A stretch of DNA of 64,000 nt from positions 9,997,001 to 10,061,000 of the forward strand of contig NZ_CP108067.1 in the NCBI RefSeq assembly GCF_036178145.1, given 5' to 3'. Below, piece by piece: positions 26,598 through 35,869 of this stretch (the stretch's first letter is position 1; each line of letters starts with the position of its first letter). The notes below the pieces were generated by a model that saw only the letters and a program-made list of their open reading frames with translations, was not told the origin of the DNA and did not search any database. The DNA comes from Streptomyces sp. NBC_00273. GTDB lineage: Bacteria; Actinomycetota; Actinomycetes; Streptomycetales; Streptomycetaceae. A program made the position numbers and the translations under genes.

Positions 26598-27428
26598 ATG
26601 AAATGGCGATGGGACAGGCAGCACCGAACGCAGAAGGGGTTCGGCGGAGCGGAGGCCCCGGAGAGCCGGGTGCTGCGGCACTGGGGCCTTCAGGGCGTGG
26701 AGTGGTGGCCGTGGCTGCGCCGCTCGCCGGTGGCCGTCGACCTGCTCGCGTGGTGGGGACACGCGGAGGCCTACCGGGCCCTGGTCGGGGAGGATGCGTA
26801 CCAGGAGCGGGGGCGCGAGCTGTTGTCCCGGGCGTCCCCCCGTGACTGCGCGGCGGCGGGCATGGGGTGCGAACGGCGCATCGACCGGGCGTGTCGCACT
26901 CCGGAGATCTGCGCTCTGGAGCCGGCCGCGCCGGGCCGTCGCGAGGGCCCGGCGCCGGGAGCGTGCAGCGGTTTCTACGGGGACACCTGGCTGAGGGTGA
27001 GGTTCAGCCCTGACGACCGGCATCGGGCGGTGTCCTGTCGTGAGGACGAGAAGTGGGCATCTCGCCTGTGGGTGGACGGCGTCCAGGTGGAAGCGGACGT
27101 GGCCCTGGACTTCGGAGGCCACTGGCAGGGGAACCGGTTCTACGTGGTGCAGGCCATGGGCCCGGACGACCATCCGATGCAGAGGTGGGGCCCGGGAGGG
27201 GGCTGGATCGCCTCGTTGCTGATCCACGATATCGAGCGGGGCGCCTCGCGCCTGCTCGTGCCGGAAGACACCGAGGCGTGGACCGATCCCCTCGTCGTCC
27301 TGACCGGGGACGAGTTGAGGATCTACGCGGACCGGGCGGCCCACGACGCCGACGAACCCGGCCGTGTGCTCCGCCTCGGCGAGGCCGTCGCCGACGACGG
27401 CACCGAGCCCGGGACCGACGGCTACTGA
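26598..27428 (+). CDS. Hypothetical protein
   Basis: 276 residues from the ATG at 26598, preceded by GGAGGGCGGG. The N-terminal third is Trp-rich and helical (LRHWGLQGVEWWPWLRRSP, DLLAWWGHAEAY). The centre has four Cys between residues 85 and 125 (DCAAAGMGC, RACRTPEIC). The second half is beta-rich (FYGDTWLRVRFSPDDRHRA, LWVDGVQVEADVALDFGG, WIASLLIHDIERG). No family is recognised. The start, Shine-Dalgarno and consistent codon bias argue that it is real. It sits alone between mobile-element debris. Confidence 0.6.
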   Translation: MKWRWDRQHRTQKGFGGAEAPESRVLRHWGLQGVEWWPWLRRSPVAVDLLAWWGHAEAYRALVGEDAYQERGRELLSRASPRDCAAAGMGCERRIDRACRTPEICALEPAAPGRREGPAPGACSGFYGDTWLRVRFSPDDRHRAVSCREDEKWASRLWVDGVQVEADVALDFGGHWQGNRFYVVQAMGPDDHPMQRWGPGGGWIASLLIHDIERGASRLLVPEDTEAWTDPLVVLTGDELRIYADRAAHDADEPGRVLRLGEAVADDGTEPGTDGY

Positions 27429-27506
27429 AGGAGGGCAGCCGGAATGCAGGGAAAGGTGCCGTAGGGAAGCCGAGCCGGGTGGCCCCGGACTTGTTCCGCA
27501 CCCGCT

Positions 27507-28379
27507 TCATGTCGTCTTCCAGCAGCGTCCCCTCTCCACCAGGTTCAGCCACGACGCGCTGGTGGGTGTGAAGTGCAGGTGGAACCGCGGGTGCGCCAGC
27601 AGCCACTTCTTCCCGTCCGGTGTCTTGTGGGTGGCGTAGTTGTCGAGGATCAGATGGACCTGGAGGTCTGCGGGCACTCCCTTGTCGAGCTTGGTCACGA
27701 ACTTCTCGACCTCGGCGGCCCGGTGGCGGCGGTGGGAGTGATCGGATGACTTGCGGTGGCGACTTCCAGGGCCGCGTAGAGGGTGGTGTGCCGGCACGGA
27801 TGTAGTCGTGGCTGCGGCGTTCTGGAACGCTGGGCATCATCGGCAGGACCGGCTTGGACCGGTCCAGGGCCTGGATCTGCGACTTCTCGTCCACGCAGAG
27901 GACCAGGGGCCTTCTCCGGCGGGTCGAGGCAGAGCGCGACGACGTCGCGGGCCTTGTCGATTAACAGCGGGCCCGTCAGACAGCTTGAACGTGTGCGACC
28001 GGTGCGGGGCCAGGGCGAACGCCGCCAGATCCATGAGACCGTCCACTGCGACATGCCCGTGGCCGTGGCCGCGGCCATCGACCGGGTCGACCAGTGCGTC
28101 GCGTTCTTCGGCTTCTCTTCGAGCGTCTTGACGATCACCCGCTCGACATCCGCGTCCGTGATCTTCCGTGGGATACCCGGCCGTGGCTCGTCGCCCAGCA
28201 CGTCCAGGCCGTGCTCGAAGGAGCGCCGCGCCAGGTGCGGACTCCGGAGCGATCCGCAGCCGCCGCGACACCTCCATGACCGAGTGCCCCTCTGCGCACT
28301 CCAGTACGATCCGCGACCGCTGAGAAGACAACGGCGGAATCTCCGGACCAGGACGACTCATACCCCACTCACGACACAC
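27507..28379 (-). pseudogene. IS630-family transposase, multiply frameshifted
   Basis: From the 5' side: RIVLECAEGHSVMEVSRRL (HTH), PRKITDADVERVIVKTLEEK, a DEKSQIQALDRS catalytic Asp segment, LILDNYATHKT (second Asp) and SASWLNLVER (Glu). All are IS630 hallmarks, but they are spread over three frames with at least three shifts. It cannot encode an active protein. Confidence 0.85.
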
Positions 28380-28496
28380 CTCAGACCCAGGTCACTAGTG
28401 CAGGGCAGGCAGCGACGCTGCCGGTGTGCCGGCAGCTGCCGCTTCGCTGCCGGATGTGGTGGCCGAGCTGACAGTGGCGCGAGGCGTTACAAGACG

Positions 28497-29258
28497 TTAA
28501 AGGGGAACGCCACCGACCGGTGCTTGCCGCTCAGCCGACTCGTGCAACCCTGCCGTTGTACGCTGCCGGGCTGCCGACACCAGAGCTTGTATCACTGCTT
28601 GGTCGGCACTCATCTCGGGGTGCCACTGCACGCCCAGGGCGAAGTGGTGCCGGGTGCTTTCGATGGCCTCGACTGTGCTGTCTTCGGCGTAGGCCGCGAC
28701 CGCCAGGCCTGCGCCGAGGAGGTCGGCTGCCTGGTGGTGGTGCGTGGCCACCTGTCTGGTCCCGGGCAGGAGCGAGGCCAGACGGGTGCCCGGCACGGTG
28801 GTGATGGCATGTGGCGTGAAGAGTCCGAGATACCCGTTGTGGCCGTCGTGACCCACCTTCTCGGGCAGGTGCTGGATCAACGTGCCGCCCGCGTGAACGT
28901 TCATCAGCTGCATGCCCCTGCAGATTCCGAGGACGGGAATGTCACGGTCCAGACTGTTCTTGAGGACAGCGCGCTCCCACCGGTCGCGGGCGGGGACCGG
29001 AGTCCCCGCACACGGGTGGGGCTCGGCCCCGTACAGGGCGGGATCCAGGTCCTCACCTCCGGCGAGGATGACGCCGTCCAATCGCGCGATGACGTCCGCC
29101 GCCGCGCCCGGCGCATCGGGCGGCAGAAGGACGGCCCGGCCTCCGGCGGCCTGAACGCATGTGGCGTACGCCGCGGGCAGCAGTGCGGCGGGCAGCTCCC
29201 ACTCTCCCCACCGCGCGTCGGTGAGGTAAGTGGTGATTCCGATAAGTGGCTTGCGCAC
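28497..29258 (-). CDS. Gamma-glutamyl-GABA hydrolase-like class I glutamine amidotransferase
   Basis: 253 residues from the GTG at 29258 (GGAAAGGGG upstream). The PuuD-type fold is clear: RKPLIGITTYL at the start, LDGVILAGGEDLDPALYG, nucleophile elbow PVLGICRGMQLMNV (Cys), and FALGVQWHPEMSADQ holding the His and Glu of the catalytic triad. Known relatives hydrolyse gamma-glutamyl amides such as gamma-glutamyl-GABA in polyamine breakdown, or cleave related metabolites. No Puu pathway genes are adjacent. A LysR gene is divergent 281 bp away and may control it. Confidence 0.88.
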   Translation of the reverse strand: MRKPLIGITTYLTDARWGEWELPAALLPAAYATCVQAAGGRAVLLPPDAPGAAADVIARLDGVILAGGEDLDPALYGAEPHPCAGTPVPARDRWERAVLKNSLDRDIPVLGICRGMQLMNVHAGGTLIQHLPEKVGHDGHNGYLGLFTPHAITTVPGTRLASLLPGTRQVATHHHQAADLLGAGLAVAAYAEDSTVEAIESTRHHFALGVQWHPEMSADQAVIQALVSAARQRTTAGLHESAERQAPVGGVPL

Positions 29259-29539
29259 GCAGCGCCCCTTTCCCATGCAGCAGTCAAATCCAGTCAGATG
29301 ACTGACCACCCCCTGAAACCCCGGCCCGGCGATGGTTGCGGGCAACGCATCACGGTGGGGCGGCAGGGCTCCGTTGCACGGACGGCGGTGCACGGGTGCA
29401 CCTCGTGGCATGGGTAAGGGGACGGCCACGGCACTGAGCGAGACGGGTCACGCCCCTTGCCTGGTGGCAGAATCCTGCTGGCGTTCCTCCTTAAGCACAA
29501 GAAATGACATCTTTGTGTGAGGTAAGTCAGGCTTAACCC

Positions 29540-30448
29540 ATGCAGATGCCAGATCCCCGCTTGCTCGCCACCTTGGAGGCCGTGGTGCGCCACGGCTCGT
29601 TCGCTGCCGCCGCCGGCGAACTCGGTTACAGCGCCCCCGCCGTCTCTCAGCAGATCGCCGAACTCGAACGCCGCGCAGGCCTTCGAGTCTTGGAGCGCCG
29701 TCCCGTGCGTCCCACGCCCGCCGGCCAGGTCCTCCTCGATGCCGAACAAGGGGTACGCTCCGCGCTGGCCGCAGCTGCACTGGAACTCGACGCCCTGCGT
29801 GCCGGCACGTCCGGGCGGATCCGGCTCGGCGCTTTCACCTCGGCCGCCACGAGCATCGTCCCGAAGGCTCTCGCGCAGTTGCAAACGTCGTACCCCGACG
29901 TCCGGGTCAGCCTCTCGCAGCTGGAGCCCGAGGCCGGCTACGGTCGGATCAAACGGGGAGACGCCGACCTTGCCCTGACTTATGACTACGACTTCATTCC
30001 CCAGCCGCCGCCGCGCACACTGCGCCGGACCCTGGTTGCACGGGACCCCGTCGTGGCGGTGCTTCCCGCGGGCCACGAGCTGGCCAGCCGGGAGGTCATC
30101 GACCTGGCGAGCCTGGCCGGCGAGACGTGGGTCGCCGCGCCCGAGGCCGCGCTGCGGCTGGAGCTGCTTGCCCAGATGGCCAAGACATCAGGCTTCGAGG
30201 CCCGACTGAAGTACGAGGGAGACGACTTCAACACCATCCTGGGCTTCGTTGCCGCAGGCCTGTGTGTCGCGGTACTGCCCCGCTTGGCCCTGCCCCGCGG
30301 TGTGGCCAATGTTGTCGCGAGACCGCTGGCCAACCCGGAGCTGACACGGTTCATCTACACCGTACGCCTCGACACCCGCCACGCCCCCGAAGCGCTGCTG
30401 GCGCTCGAGCGAATGCTGACAACACAGGTCCGGGCAGTCATTGCATGA
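29540..30448 (+). CDS. LysR family transcriptional regulator
   Basis: 302 residues. The N-terminal winged HTH reads LLATLEAVVRHGSFAAAAGE, then SAPAVSQQIAELERRAG, and the linker helix follows (PAGQVLLDAEQ). The C-terminal substrate-binding domain spans about 90-295 (GRIRLGAFTSAATSIVPKAL, GDADLALTYDYD, GFVAAGLCVAVLPRLAL). This is a full-length LTTR. It is divergent from the glutamine-amidotransferase gene, the classical arrangement for a LysR activator and its target. The effector is unknown. Confidence 0.9.
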   Translation: MQMPDPRLLATLEAVVRHGSFAAAAGELGYSAPAVSQQIAELERRAGLRVLERRPVRPTPAGQVLLDAEQGVRSALAAAALELDALRAGTSGRIRLGAFTSAATSIVPKALAQLQTSYPDVRVSLSQLEPEAGYGRIKRGDADLALTYDYDFIPQPPPRTLRRTLVARDPVVAVLPAGHELASREVIDLASLAGETWVAAPEAALRLELLAQMAKTSGFEARLKYEGDDFNTILGFVAAGLCVAVLPRLALPRGVANVVARPLANPELTRFIYTVRLDTRHAPEALLALERMLTTQVRAVIA

Positions 30449-30762
30449 GCCCCCGACCAGCCGTTCGGCGGTGCACTGACACATTCGATCATTTGTGAAT
30501 ACATGCATCGTGGCGCCCGCCCCAGGTCGGGTGCTGCCAAACAATCGTCCTTGGGAGGCTCCTGGGGTGCTGACCGCTGTCGTGTAGTGACGTGATGCGG
30601 AAACCTCTTTCCGTATGAGCGCTGCCGTGATTCGACGTTGCGACATCGTGGCGCTGACTGATCACCGGTCTCGTGGCCGCGAACATGGCAGCCCGGCGTG
30701 GGCATGAGCGTCGCCCCCCGACATGGACGCCTCGGCGGTGGAGGAACACCGCCGACAGCCGA
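30449..30762. other. Intergenic stretch
   Basis: No gene recognised between the LysR gene and the interrupted SnoaL-like gene. Confidence 0.4.
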
Positions 30763-31051
30763 TCACGCCGGTGGGCGGTCGACCTGGACTGGTCGACGTG
30801 ACCGATCAGGACTGGCCATGGGCATGAAGACCCGATCTCCGCCGGCCACGACCGAGTCGAGCCATGCGCCCGCCACGATGAGTACTCCCGCCGTGCCCGG
30901 CCGTCCCTGCCGGCTCGCAACCCGAGGCCCAAGCACGCGCAGGAAACGGGTGGCGGCTGTGAGCGGGCGCATCATGAGGGTGAGGCGTCGGATACGGCCC
31001 TCATCGTCGAGTGAGCTTGCTCCGCTTTGACGGACACCATTGGTGTGGTGG

Positions 31052-31924
31052 TCAGGCCGCGAGTACGGTCTCGTATTCGGCGGGACTTCGGTAGCCGAGG
31101 CTGCTGTGTAGCCGCTGCAAGTTGTACCAGCTCTCGATCCACTCGAAGATCGCAGTGCGGGCGAGAGCCCTGCTGGGCCAGGGTTTCGTGCCGAGCAGTT
31201 CCCGTTTGATCGTCGCGAAGAAGGACTCGGCGAGGGCGTTGTCCCAGCACTGTCCGGTGCGGCCGACCGATAGCTGGACGTCGAACTCACCTGCCAGGGA
31301 CGCGAATTGCTGGCTGGTGTACTGGCATCCGCGGTCCGAGTGGAAGATCACCGGCCGGGCGGGGCGGCGCCGCCGGCAGGCGGTCGTAAGGGCTTCGGCG
31401 ACCAGGTCGGTCCGCAGATGATCGGCGGTTGCCCAGCCGACGACACGGCGGGAGGCGATGTCGATGACGGTGGCCAGGTAGAGCCAGCCCTGATCGGTCG
31501 GGATATACGTGATGTCGCCGCACCAGCGGACGTCGAGTGCGGCCGGGTCGGGTGCGAAGTCGCGCCCGATGAGGTCGGGCCTCGCGGCGGCCCGCGGGTC
31601 GGGGGCGGTGGTCACGTGTCGCCGCCTGCGGTGCCGGCCTTCGAGTCCGGCGTCCCGCATCAGTCTGGCCACGCGGCGCCGTCCGCATCTTTCGCCCTCG
31701 CGTTGCAGAACGGCGTGGAGGCGTGGGGCCCCGTAGGTGCCACGGGAGTGCTCGTGGGCCTCGGTGATCTTCACGGTCAGCTCCAGGTCGCGGACCGCGC
31801 GGGGGCCGGGAGTTCCGTTGCGGCGGGCATAGAAGGCGGTGCGGGAGACCTTGAGCAGTTCACACGCGCGTTTGACGTTGTGGTTGCTCTGCTTCTCCGC
31901 CTCGATGAACGGGTGCACCGTCAC
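31052..31924 (-). CDS. IS3 transposase OrfB (rve integrase core)
   Basis: 290 residues. The DDE core is complete: DVRWCGDITYIPTDQGWLYL (Asp), PVIFHSDRGCQYTS (Asp) and CWDNALAESFFATIKREL (Glu). An N-terminal HTH_21-like region (GTYGAPRLHAVLQ) is also present. It overlaps OrfA by GTGA, in the -1 frame relative to it. IS3 elements usually make an OrfAB fusion by -1 frameshifting; no strong A-rich slip site is obvious here. Confidence 0.92.
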   Translation of the reverse strand: MTVHPFIEAEKQSNHNVKRACELLKVSRTAFYARRNGTPGPRAVRDLELTVKITEAHEHSRGTYGAPRLHAVLQREGERCGRRRVARLMRDAGLEGRHRRRRHVTTAPDPRAAARPDLIGRDFAPDPAALDVRWCGDITYIPTDQGWLYLATVIDIASRRVVGWATADHLRTDLVAEALTTACRRRRPARPVIFHSDRGCQYTSQQFASLAGEFDVQLSVGRTGQCWDNALAESFFATIKRELLGTKPWPSRALARTAIFEWIESWYNLQRLHSSLGYRSPAEYETVLAA

Positions 31925-32229
31925 CGGGTCTCCTTCGCGAAGAAAGCCGTGGCCCGCTTGAGGATGTCGACGTCCTCGCGCAGGCGGCGGTTCTCCCGCC
32001 GCAGCGCGGCCAGCTCCTCACGCTCGCTGCTGGTCAGCCCGTCTCGCTCGCCCGCGTCGACCTCGGCCTGCTTGACCCAGTCCCGCACCGCGGTCTCGGT
32101 CAGATCGAAGTCCTTGGCTATCTGACCGACCGAGCGGTCACCGCGCCGGCACAGCTCGACGATCTCGGCCTTGAACTCCGACGTGAACGAACGGCGAGGG
32201 CGAGGCTTCTTCTTCCCCATGCTCTCCAT
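31921..32229 (-). CDS. IS3 transposase OrfA (HTH)
   Basis: About 102 residues from the ATG at 32229 (GGGAGG upstream); an ATG at 32220 is also possible. FTSEFKAEIVELCRRGDRSV and AKDFDLTETAVRDWVKQAE form the HTH_Tnp_1 domain. A leucine-zipper helix follows (ELAALRRENRRLREDVDIL) and serves for multimerisation with OrfB. Length is normal for the family. Confidence 0.9.
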   Translation of the reverse strand: MESMGKKKPRPRRSFTSEFKAEIVELCRRGDRSVGQIAKDFDLTETAVRDWVKQAEVDAGERDGLTSSEREELAALRRENRRLREDVDILKRATAFFAKETR

Positions 32230-32383
32230 GATGGACATCCTCCCGGGGACGAACCCCTGATCTCGAATGTCCGTCAAAGCGGATCAAGCCCAACCGTGCG
32301 ACTGAACAAGGAGCCGCGTACCAGTTCTGCCTCAGAGTCTTCGAGTCCGGTCCAGTGGACCTGATCGTCAAAGTCGGGCAGCG

Positions 32384-32911
32384 TCACGAGCGATCGGTCC
32401 TGGCGCGTGCGATCGGGAAAGTGCTTCCGGTGCGAGCTGCGCAGGCAGGCTGTTCGGCGATCAGTAGGTAGGCGCTGATGACCTTCCCCTTCCCGTCGGG
32501 TCTGGGGGAGGCACTCCAGTGGGCGGTCAACTGCGTGACGATGGACAGCCCGCGGCCGTGCTCCGCCAGGGTGCCCGGGAAGGTGGCCTTTGGAATCGGG
32601 GGCGCGGGATGGGGGTCCGCTACCTGGGTGATCAGAGCTTCTCCGGGGACCAGGGTGAGCGCGACCATGCATTCGCTCGTTGAAGGGTCCGGATTGGCGT
32701 GCGTGACGGCATTGGTGACCAGCTCACTGCAGACCAGCGTGGCAGCGTATTCCAAGTCCGGATGGCCCCACCAGGCCAACTGGTCCACGACGAAGTCCCG
32801 TGCGGTTTTTACGGATTCAGGGCGGCTGGGCAGATTCATACAGGCCGAGACGGCGGTGGGTGAGGCCAGTGCCTTGAGCATGTTGTCGCGCGTGATCTGG
32901 TGGGAGTTCAT
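32384..32911 (-). CDS. RsbW-like ATP-binding protein (HATPase_c)
   Basis: 175 residues from the ATG at 32911 (GAGGTG upstream). The GHKL fold has its N-box at VCSELVTNAVTHANPD (about 65-80) and G-boxes at ITQVADPHPAPP and GRGLSIVTQLTAHW. Such short kinases act as anti-sigma or switch kinases, or in streptomycetes as regulators paired with DNA-binding partners. It is divergent from a large DNA-binding TPR regulator 208 bp away. The gene ends close to the interrupted SnoaL-like sequence, and its last residues (CAARTGSTFPIARARTDRS) look non-conserved. Confidence 0.85.
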   Translation of the reverse strand: MNSHQITRDNMLKALASPTAVSACMNLPSRPESVKTARDFVVDQLAWWGHPDLEYAATLVCSELVTNAVTHANPDPSTSECMVALTLVPGEALITQVADPHPAPPIPKATFPGTLAEHGRGLSIVTQLTAHWSASPRPDGKGKVISAYLLIAEQPACAARTGSTFPIARARTDRS

Positions 32912-33118
32912 CGCTTCACCTCGTTCCTCTTCGCGGTCGTGGACGGTCTTGCAGAGCGCTCGGGTGGCCGCCGGGGATGGCCGAACTGCAGCCAACGAAG
33001 TGGCTCTTGCGGCTACCGTTACGCTCAGCGAACCGTGATTCACTCGGCGTGGGTATCCCGTGGAGGGTGCGGTACTGCGTAAGGCGCGTAAAGATCGTTT
33101 CGTGGACGGGAGCTTCCG

Positions 33119-34519
33119 GTGCCGCGTGAGCGCAACATCTTGCTGGAGGGCGTGCTGCGGCAGCTTGGCTGGTCGCAGGCCACGACCGCCCGGCATCTGC
33201 AGCGTGTGGCGGCCGAGGTCGGTGCCGACGACTTGAAAGCGGTGTCGGCTTCGCATGTCAACCAGTGGGTTCGCGGATCGCACCCTGAGCCGTCGGCGAC
33301 CCGTATCTTGTGTGAAGCGTTGTCGCGAGGGCTGAGCAGCCGAGGGACCCATCGGGTCGTCACGGCAGCCGACATCGGGCTTAAAGACCCTGATGAGAAG
33401 GCAGGTTCCGCAACCCGGGACAGCGACTCGATCGCACAGCTCGTCGATCTCGGGGGGACCGACTTGGACCTGGAGCGCCGCCGCACCCTGAAGGGTGCAG
33501 CCTTCTCTCTCGCGGGGATGTTCCTGCCGTCCGACCGATGGTGGCAGGACACCGTCACTACAGCTCAGTCGCGGAAGCCGTCGGACGCATGGCACGTCGG
33601 CCCGGACGACGTAGCCGCCGTACGGGAAATGACGCAGCTGCTTTCCCAGCGTGAACAGCGCCGCGGCGGCCAGGACGGCCGTTCCGCCCTTGTGGCCTAT
33701 CTCCGGACCGACGTCGCCGGATATCTCGGCGGCCGATTCCCGGATCACCACACGCGGCAGGAGATGTTCACTGCTGCCGGCGAACTGGCGTACCTGGCAG
33801 GCTGGACCGCTTTCGACTCCTCCGAGCACGCCCTCGCCCAGAAGTGGCTCGGTGTTGGCCTGCGGCTGTCTGCCGAAGCCGACGATGCTCCTCTGGCCGG
33901 ACATATCCTCCGGGCCCAGGCGCACCAGACCCTAGACCTCGGTCATCCCACCCAAGCCCTCCGACTGGCCGAGGCCTCCGTCGCCCACCGCCGCTACACG
34001 GATGCGAGCCCGCGCGAACGCTCCCTCCTTGGGGTCGTTCATGCACGCAGCCTGGCGGTAGCCGGCCACAAGCAGCAGGCCATTGCCGCTCTGCTGCGTG
34101 CCGAAGACGACCTGCGCCACGCTGAAAGCGGAGACGGCGAGCCTGCCCGAGTCTTCTTCTTCTCCGAGGCAAGCCTCGCGCACGAAACGGCCCGCACCCT
34201 GCAGGGCCTCGGAGATCTCCGCGGTGCTGAACGTGAGTTCCAGCGCAGCGTCCGCACCCGCCGCGCCCAGCCTTTCGCCCGCACCCACGCGGTCACCCTC
34301 GGCCTCCTGGGCGCGGTGCAGATACAGCGCGGAGCTGTCGATGCGGCCTGCGCCACCTGGTCCCAGGCCCTGGACACCATGCAGGGAGTCCAGTCCGGTC
34401 GGGCTTTGGACACCGTGGTCCAGATGCGCCGCTCCCTGTCTCCTTACCGAGGCCGCGGAGGAACGGCGCTGGCCCAACTGGACGACCGCGCCCGTACGGT
34501 GATCGGCCGGGTACGCTGA
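33119..34519 (+). CDS. HTH/TPR transcriptional regulator
   Basis: 466 residues from a GTG at 33119. The first 75 residues are an HTH-like module (LEGVLRQLGWSQATTARHL, SASHVNQWVRGSHPEPSATR) as in the XRE-TPR proteins common in Streptomyces. The remainder is a helical repeat domain with TPR character (AYLAGWTAFDSSEHALAQKW, GHILRAQAHQTLDLGHPTQA, LGVVHARSLAVAGHKQQAIA). Such regulators bind peptide or protein ligands through the TPR groove. The TrmO-like gene follows 71 bp downstream, and the RsbW-like gene is divergent upstream. Confidence 0.82.
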   Translation: MPRERNILLEGVLRQLGWSQATTARHLQRVAAEVGADDLKAVSASHVNQWVRGSHPEPSATRILCEALSRGLSSRGTHRVVTAADIGLKDPDEKAGSATRDSDSIAQLVDLGGTDLDLERRRTLKGAAFSLAGMFLPSDRWWQDTVTTAQSRKPSDAWHVGPDDVAAVREMTQLLSQREQRRGGQDGRSALVAYLRTDVAGYLGGRFPDHHTRQEMFTAAGELAYLAGWTAFDSSEHALAQKWLGVGLRLSAEADDAPLAGHILRAQAHQTLDLGHPTQALRLAEASVAHRRYTDASPRERSLLGVVHARSLAVAGHKQQAIAALLRAEDDLRHAESGDGEPARVFFFSEASLAHETARTLQGLGDLRGAEREFQRSVRTRRAQPFARTHAVTLGLLGAVQIQRGAVDAACATWSQALDTMQGVQSGRALDTVVQMRRSLSPYRGRGGTALAQLDDRARTVIGRVR

Positions 34520-34590
34520 CCGCGCCATCACAGCACTGGCGCGGACCGGGGAACCCCCAGGCCTTGCTGGTAGTCGTAGGGGAGGATTTC

Positions 34591-35076
34591 GTGGACGACC
34601 CGATCACGTTGGAGGCCGTTGCCCATGTCGTCGGCGGCCACGAGAAGCCGGCCGATGACTACCAGGGCGGAGTCGAATCGATCATCCGCCTTCGCCCCGA
34701 CCTCCCGCTGGATACCTTGCAAGGCCTTGAGGAGTTCTCCCACCTGATCGTCACCTGGCGCTTCCACCTGGGATCCGATGCCGACCTCCACCTCGGAGCC
34801 CGCAGCCCCCGGAACAACCCGGAGTGGCAGCCCACCGGCACCTTCGTGCACCGAAACCACCGGCGCCCCAACCGAATGGCTACCAGCTTTCCCCGGCTGC
34901 TCAAAGTCGAAGGACGGGATCTGCACGTCACCGACCTTGACGCCGTCAACGGCACCCCCATCTACGATCTCGCCCCCTACTTCGAGCAGATGGGACCCCG
35001 CGGCCCCATCACCGCCCCGGCCTGGCCGGCAGTGATGCTGGAGCACTACTGGGACCCCGCTGCCGAGCGACCCTGA
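34591..35076 (+). CDS. trmO: TrmO/TsaA-family tRNA methyltransferase-like protein
   Basis: 161 residues from a GTG at 34591 with GGGGAGG 6 nt upstream. The TrmO beta-barrel signatures are present: LEEFSHLIVTWRFH, HRRPNRMATSFPRLLKVEG (family RPNPIGLSxVxLL) and VTDLDAVNGTPIYDLAPY. TrmO uses S-adenosylmethionine to N6-methylate threonylcarbamoyladenosine-37 of tRNA. Some motif residues differ from E. coli TrmO (RMATS in place of PIGLS), as in many actinobacterial single-domain homologues, so substrate identity is not certain. Confidence 0.8.
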   Translation: MDDPITLEAVAHVVGGHEKPADDYQGGVESIIRLRPDLPLDTLQGLEEFSHLIVTWRFHLGSDADLHLGARSPRNNPEWQPTGTFVHRNHRRPNRMATSFPRLLKVEGRDLHVTDLDAVNGTPIYDLAPYFEQMGPRGPITAPAWPAVMLEHYWDPAAERP

Positions 35077-35138
35077 CCCTGGGAAGGAGCAGAGGACGGT
35101 GCCTGCTTGCGTCTCCATGCCCCTGGCGTAGCGGGGGC

Positions 35139-35869
35139 TCAGCGTCGTGGCCGCCAGCGAGTGAACACGCACTGGTCGGGGCCGGCGTTGACTCCGAAGG
35201 GCAGACCGATTCGGTCGAGGAGGAATCCCTGGCCGGCGGCGTGCACACCGTACCCGCAGCCGGTGTAGAGGCTGCCCAGGGCCCGTTCGGTCTCGAAAGA
35301 CCCGTACAGCAGGAAGTAGTCGAGCTGTTCGTAGACCTGCCAGGCCCGTTTCATCAAAGTGCTGGCAATGCCCTGGCCACGGGCTTCATCGGCCACTGCC
35401 AACCCATGCACCTTGCCGATGGCCACGCTCAGCGTCAACGCCTCCACATCGCTGTACCCGTGGTCCAAGGCTCGTTCGATGACGGTTCCGGGAGCAGTGA
35501 CCGCCAGGACGCCGACCGTTCGGTCCTGTTGGTCTGCGGCCACCAGGGTGAGGCTGACGCTGGCCATCGAATCGGCCATAGCGTGCCCAGCGGTACGACG
35601 TGCGAAGTCCTCGAGGAACGTTTTGGTGGTGCCGTCCAAGCCGTTGAGGAGAGCCGCCCCGCCGTGCCTTCCTCGATGGACTACCGAAGGGCCGGCATGA
35701 GCCGGACCCCGGCCGTTTCCAGCAGCGCGTCCACAGCGTCCGTGTCCGCCGCCGTTGCCAGTCGTACGCGGGTGCTCCTGGGGGCAGGCCAGCCATCCCG
35801 TAGCCGACCAGCAGTGAGTCGTACGGGCCTGCTGCTGCCCTTCTTCGCCACGCGCTTGGCCACCGACAA
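35139..35869 (-). pseudogene. GNAT acetyltransferase, frameshifted
   Basis: The N-terminus (SVAKRVAKKGSSRPVRLT, RVRLATAADTDAVDALL) is in one frame from 35869. After about 35680 the protein continues in another: FLEDFARRTAGHA, KVHGLAVADEARGQGIAST (the Q/RxxGxG/A acetyl-CoA loop) and ALGSLYTGCGYGVHA. One insertion or deletion breaks an otherwise intact GNAT. Sequencing error is possible because the coding character is good on both sides. Confidence 0.75.

Larger units (their letters stand above)
31015..32289 (-). mobile_element. IS3-family insertion sequence
   Basis: Inverted termini GCTTGCTCCGCTTTGACGGA (31015-31034) and its partner ending at 32289 match at 21 of 22 positions over 31015-31036 and 32268-32289. 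The two-ORF IS3 layout lies between them. A target duplication is not clear by eye, so the outermost bases are uncertain. Both ORFs are open, so the element is potentially active. Confidence 0.88.
30763..32402 (-). pseudogene. SnoaL-like (NTF2-fold) gene split by an IS3 element
   Basis: The 5' piece (about 32290-32402) gives PDFDDQVHWTG and ELVRGSLFSRTVGL. The 3' piece (30763-31014) gives SLDDEGRIRRLTLMMRPL, VASRQGRPGTAGVL and SVVAGGDRVFMPMA. These are consecutive segments of nuclear-transport-factor-2/SnoaL-like proteins, small-ligand-binding cone folds. The IS3 element at 31015-32289 separates them. The N-terminal start is also missing. Confidence 0.65.

Noticed and set aside
31921..31945. 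Programmed frameshift between IS3 OrfA and OrfB
   Set aside because: Expected for the family, but no convincing slippery heptamer is visible in the overlap, so it is not annotated as a site.
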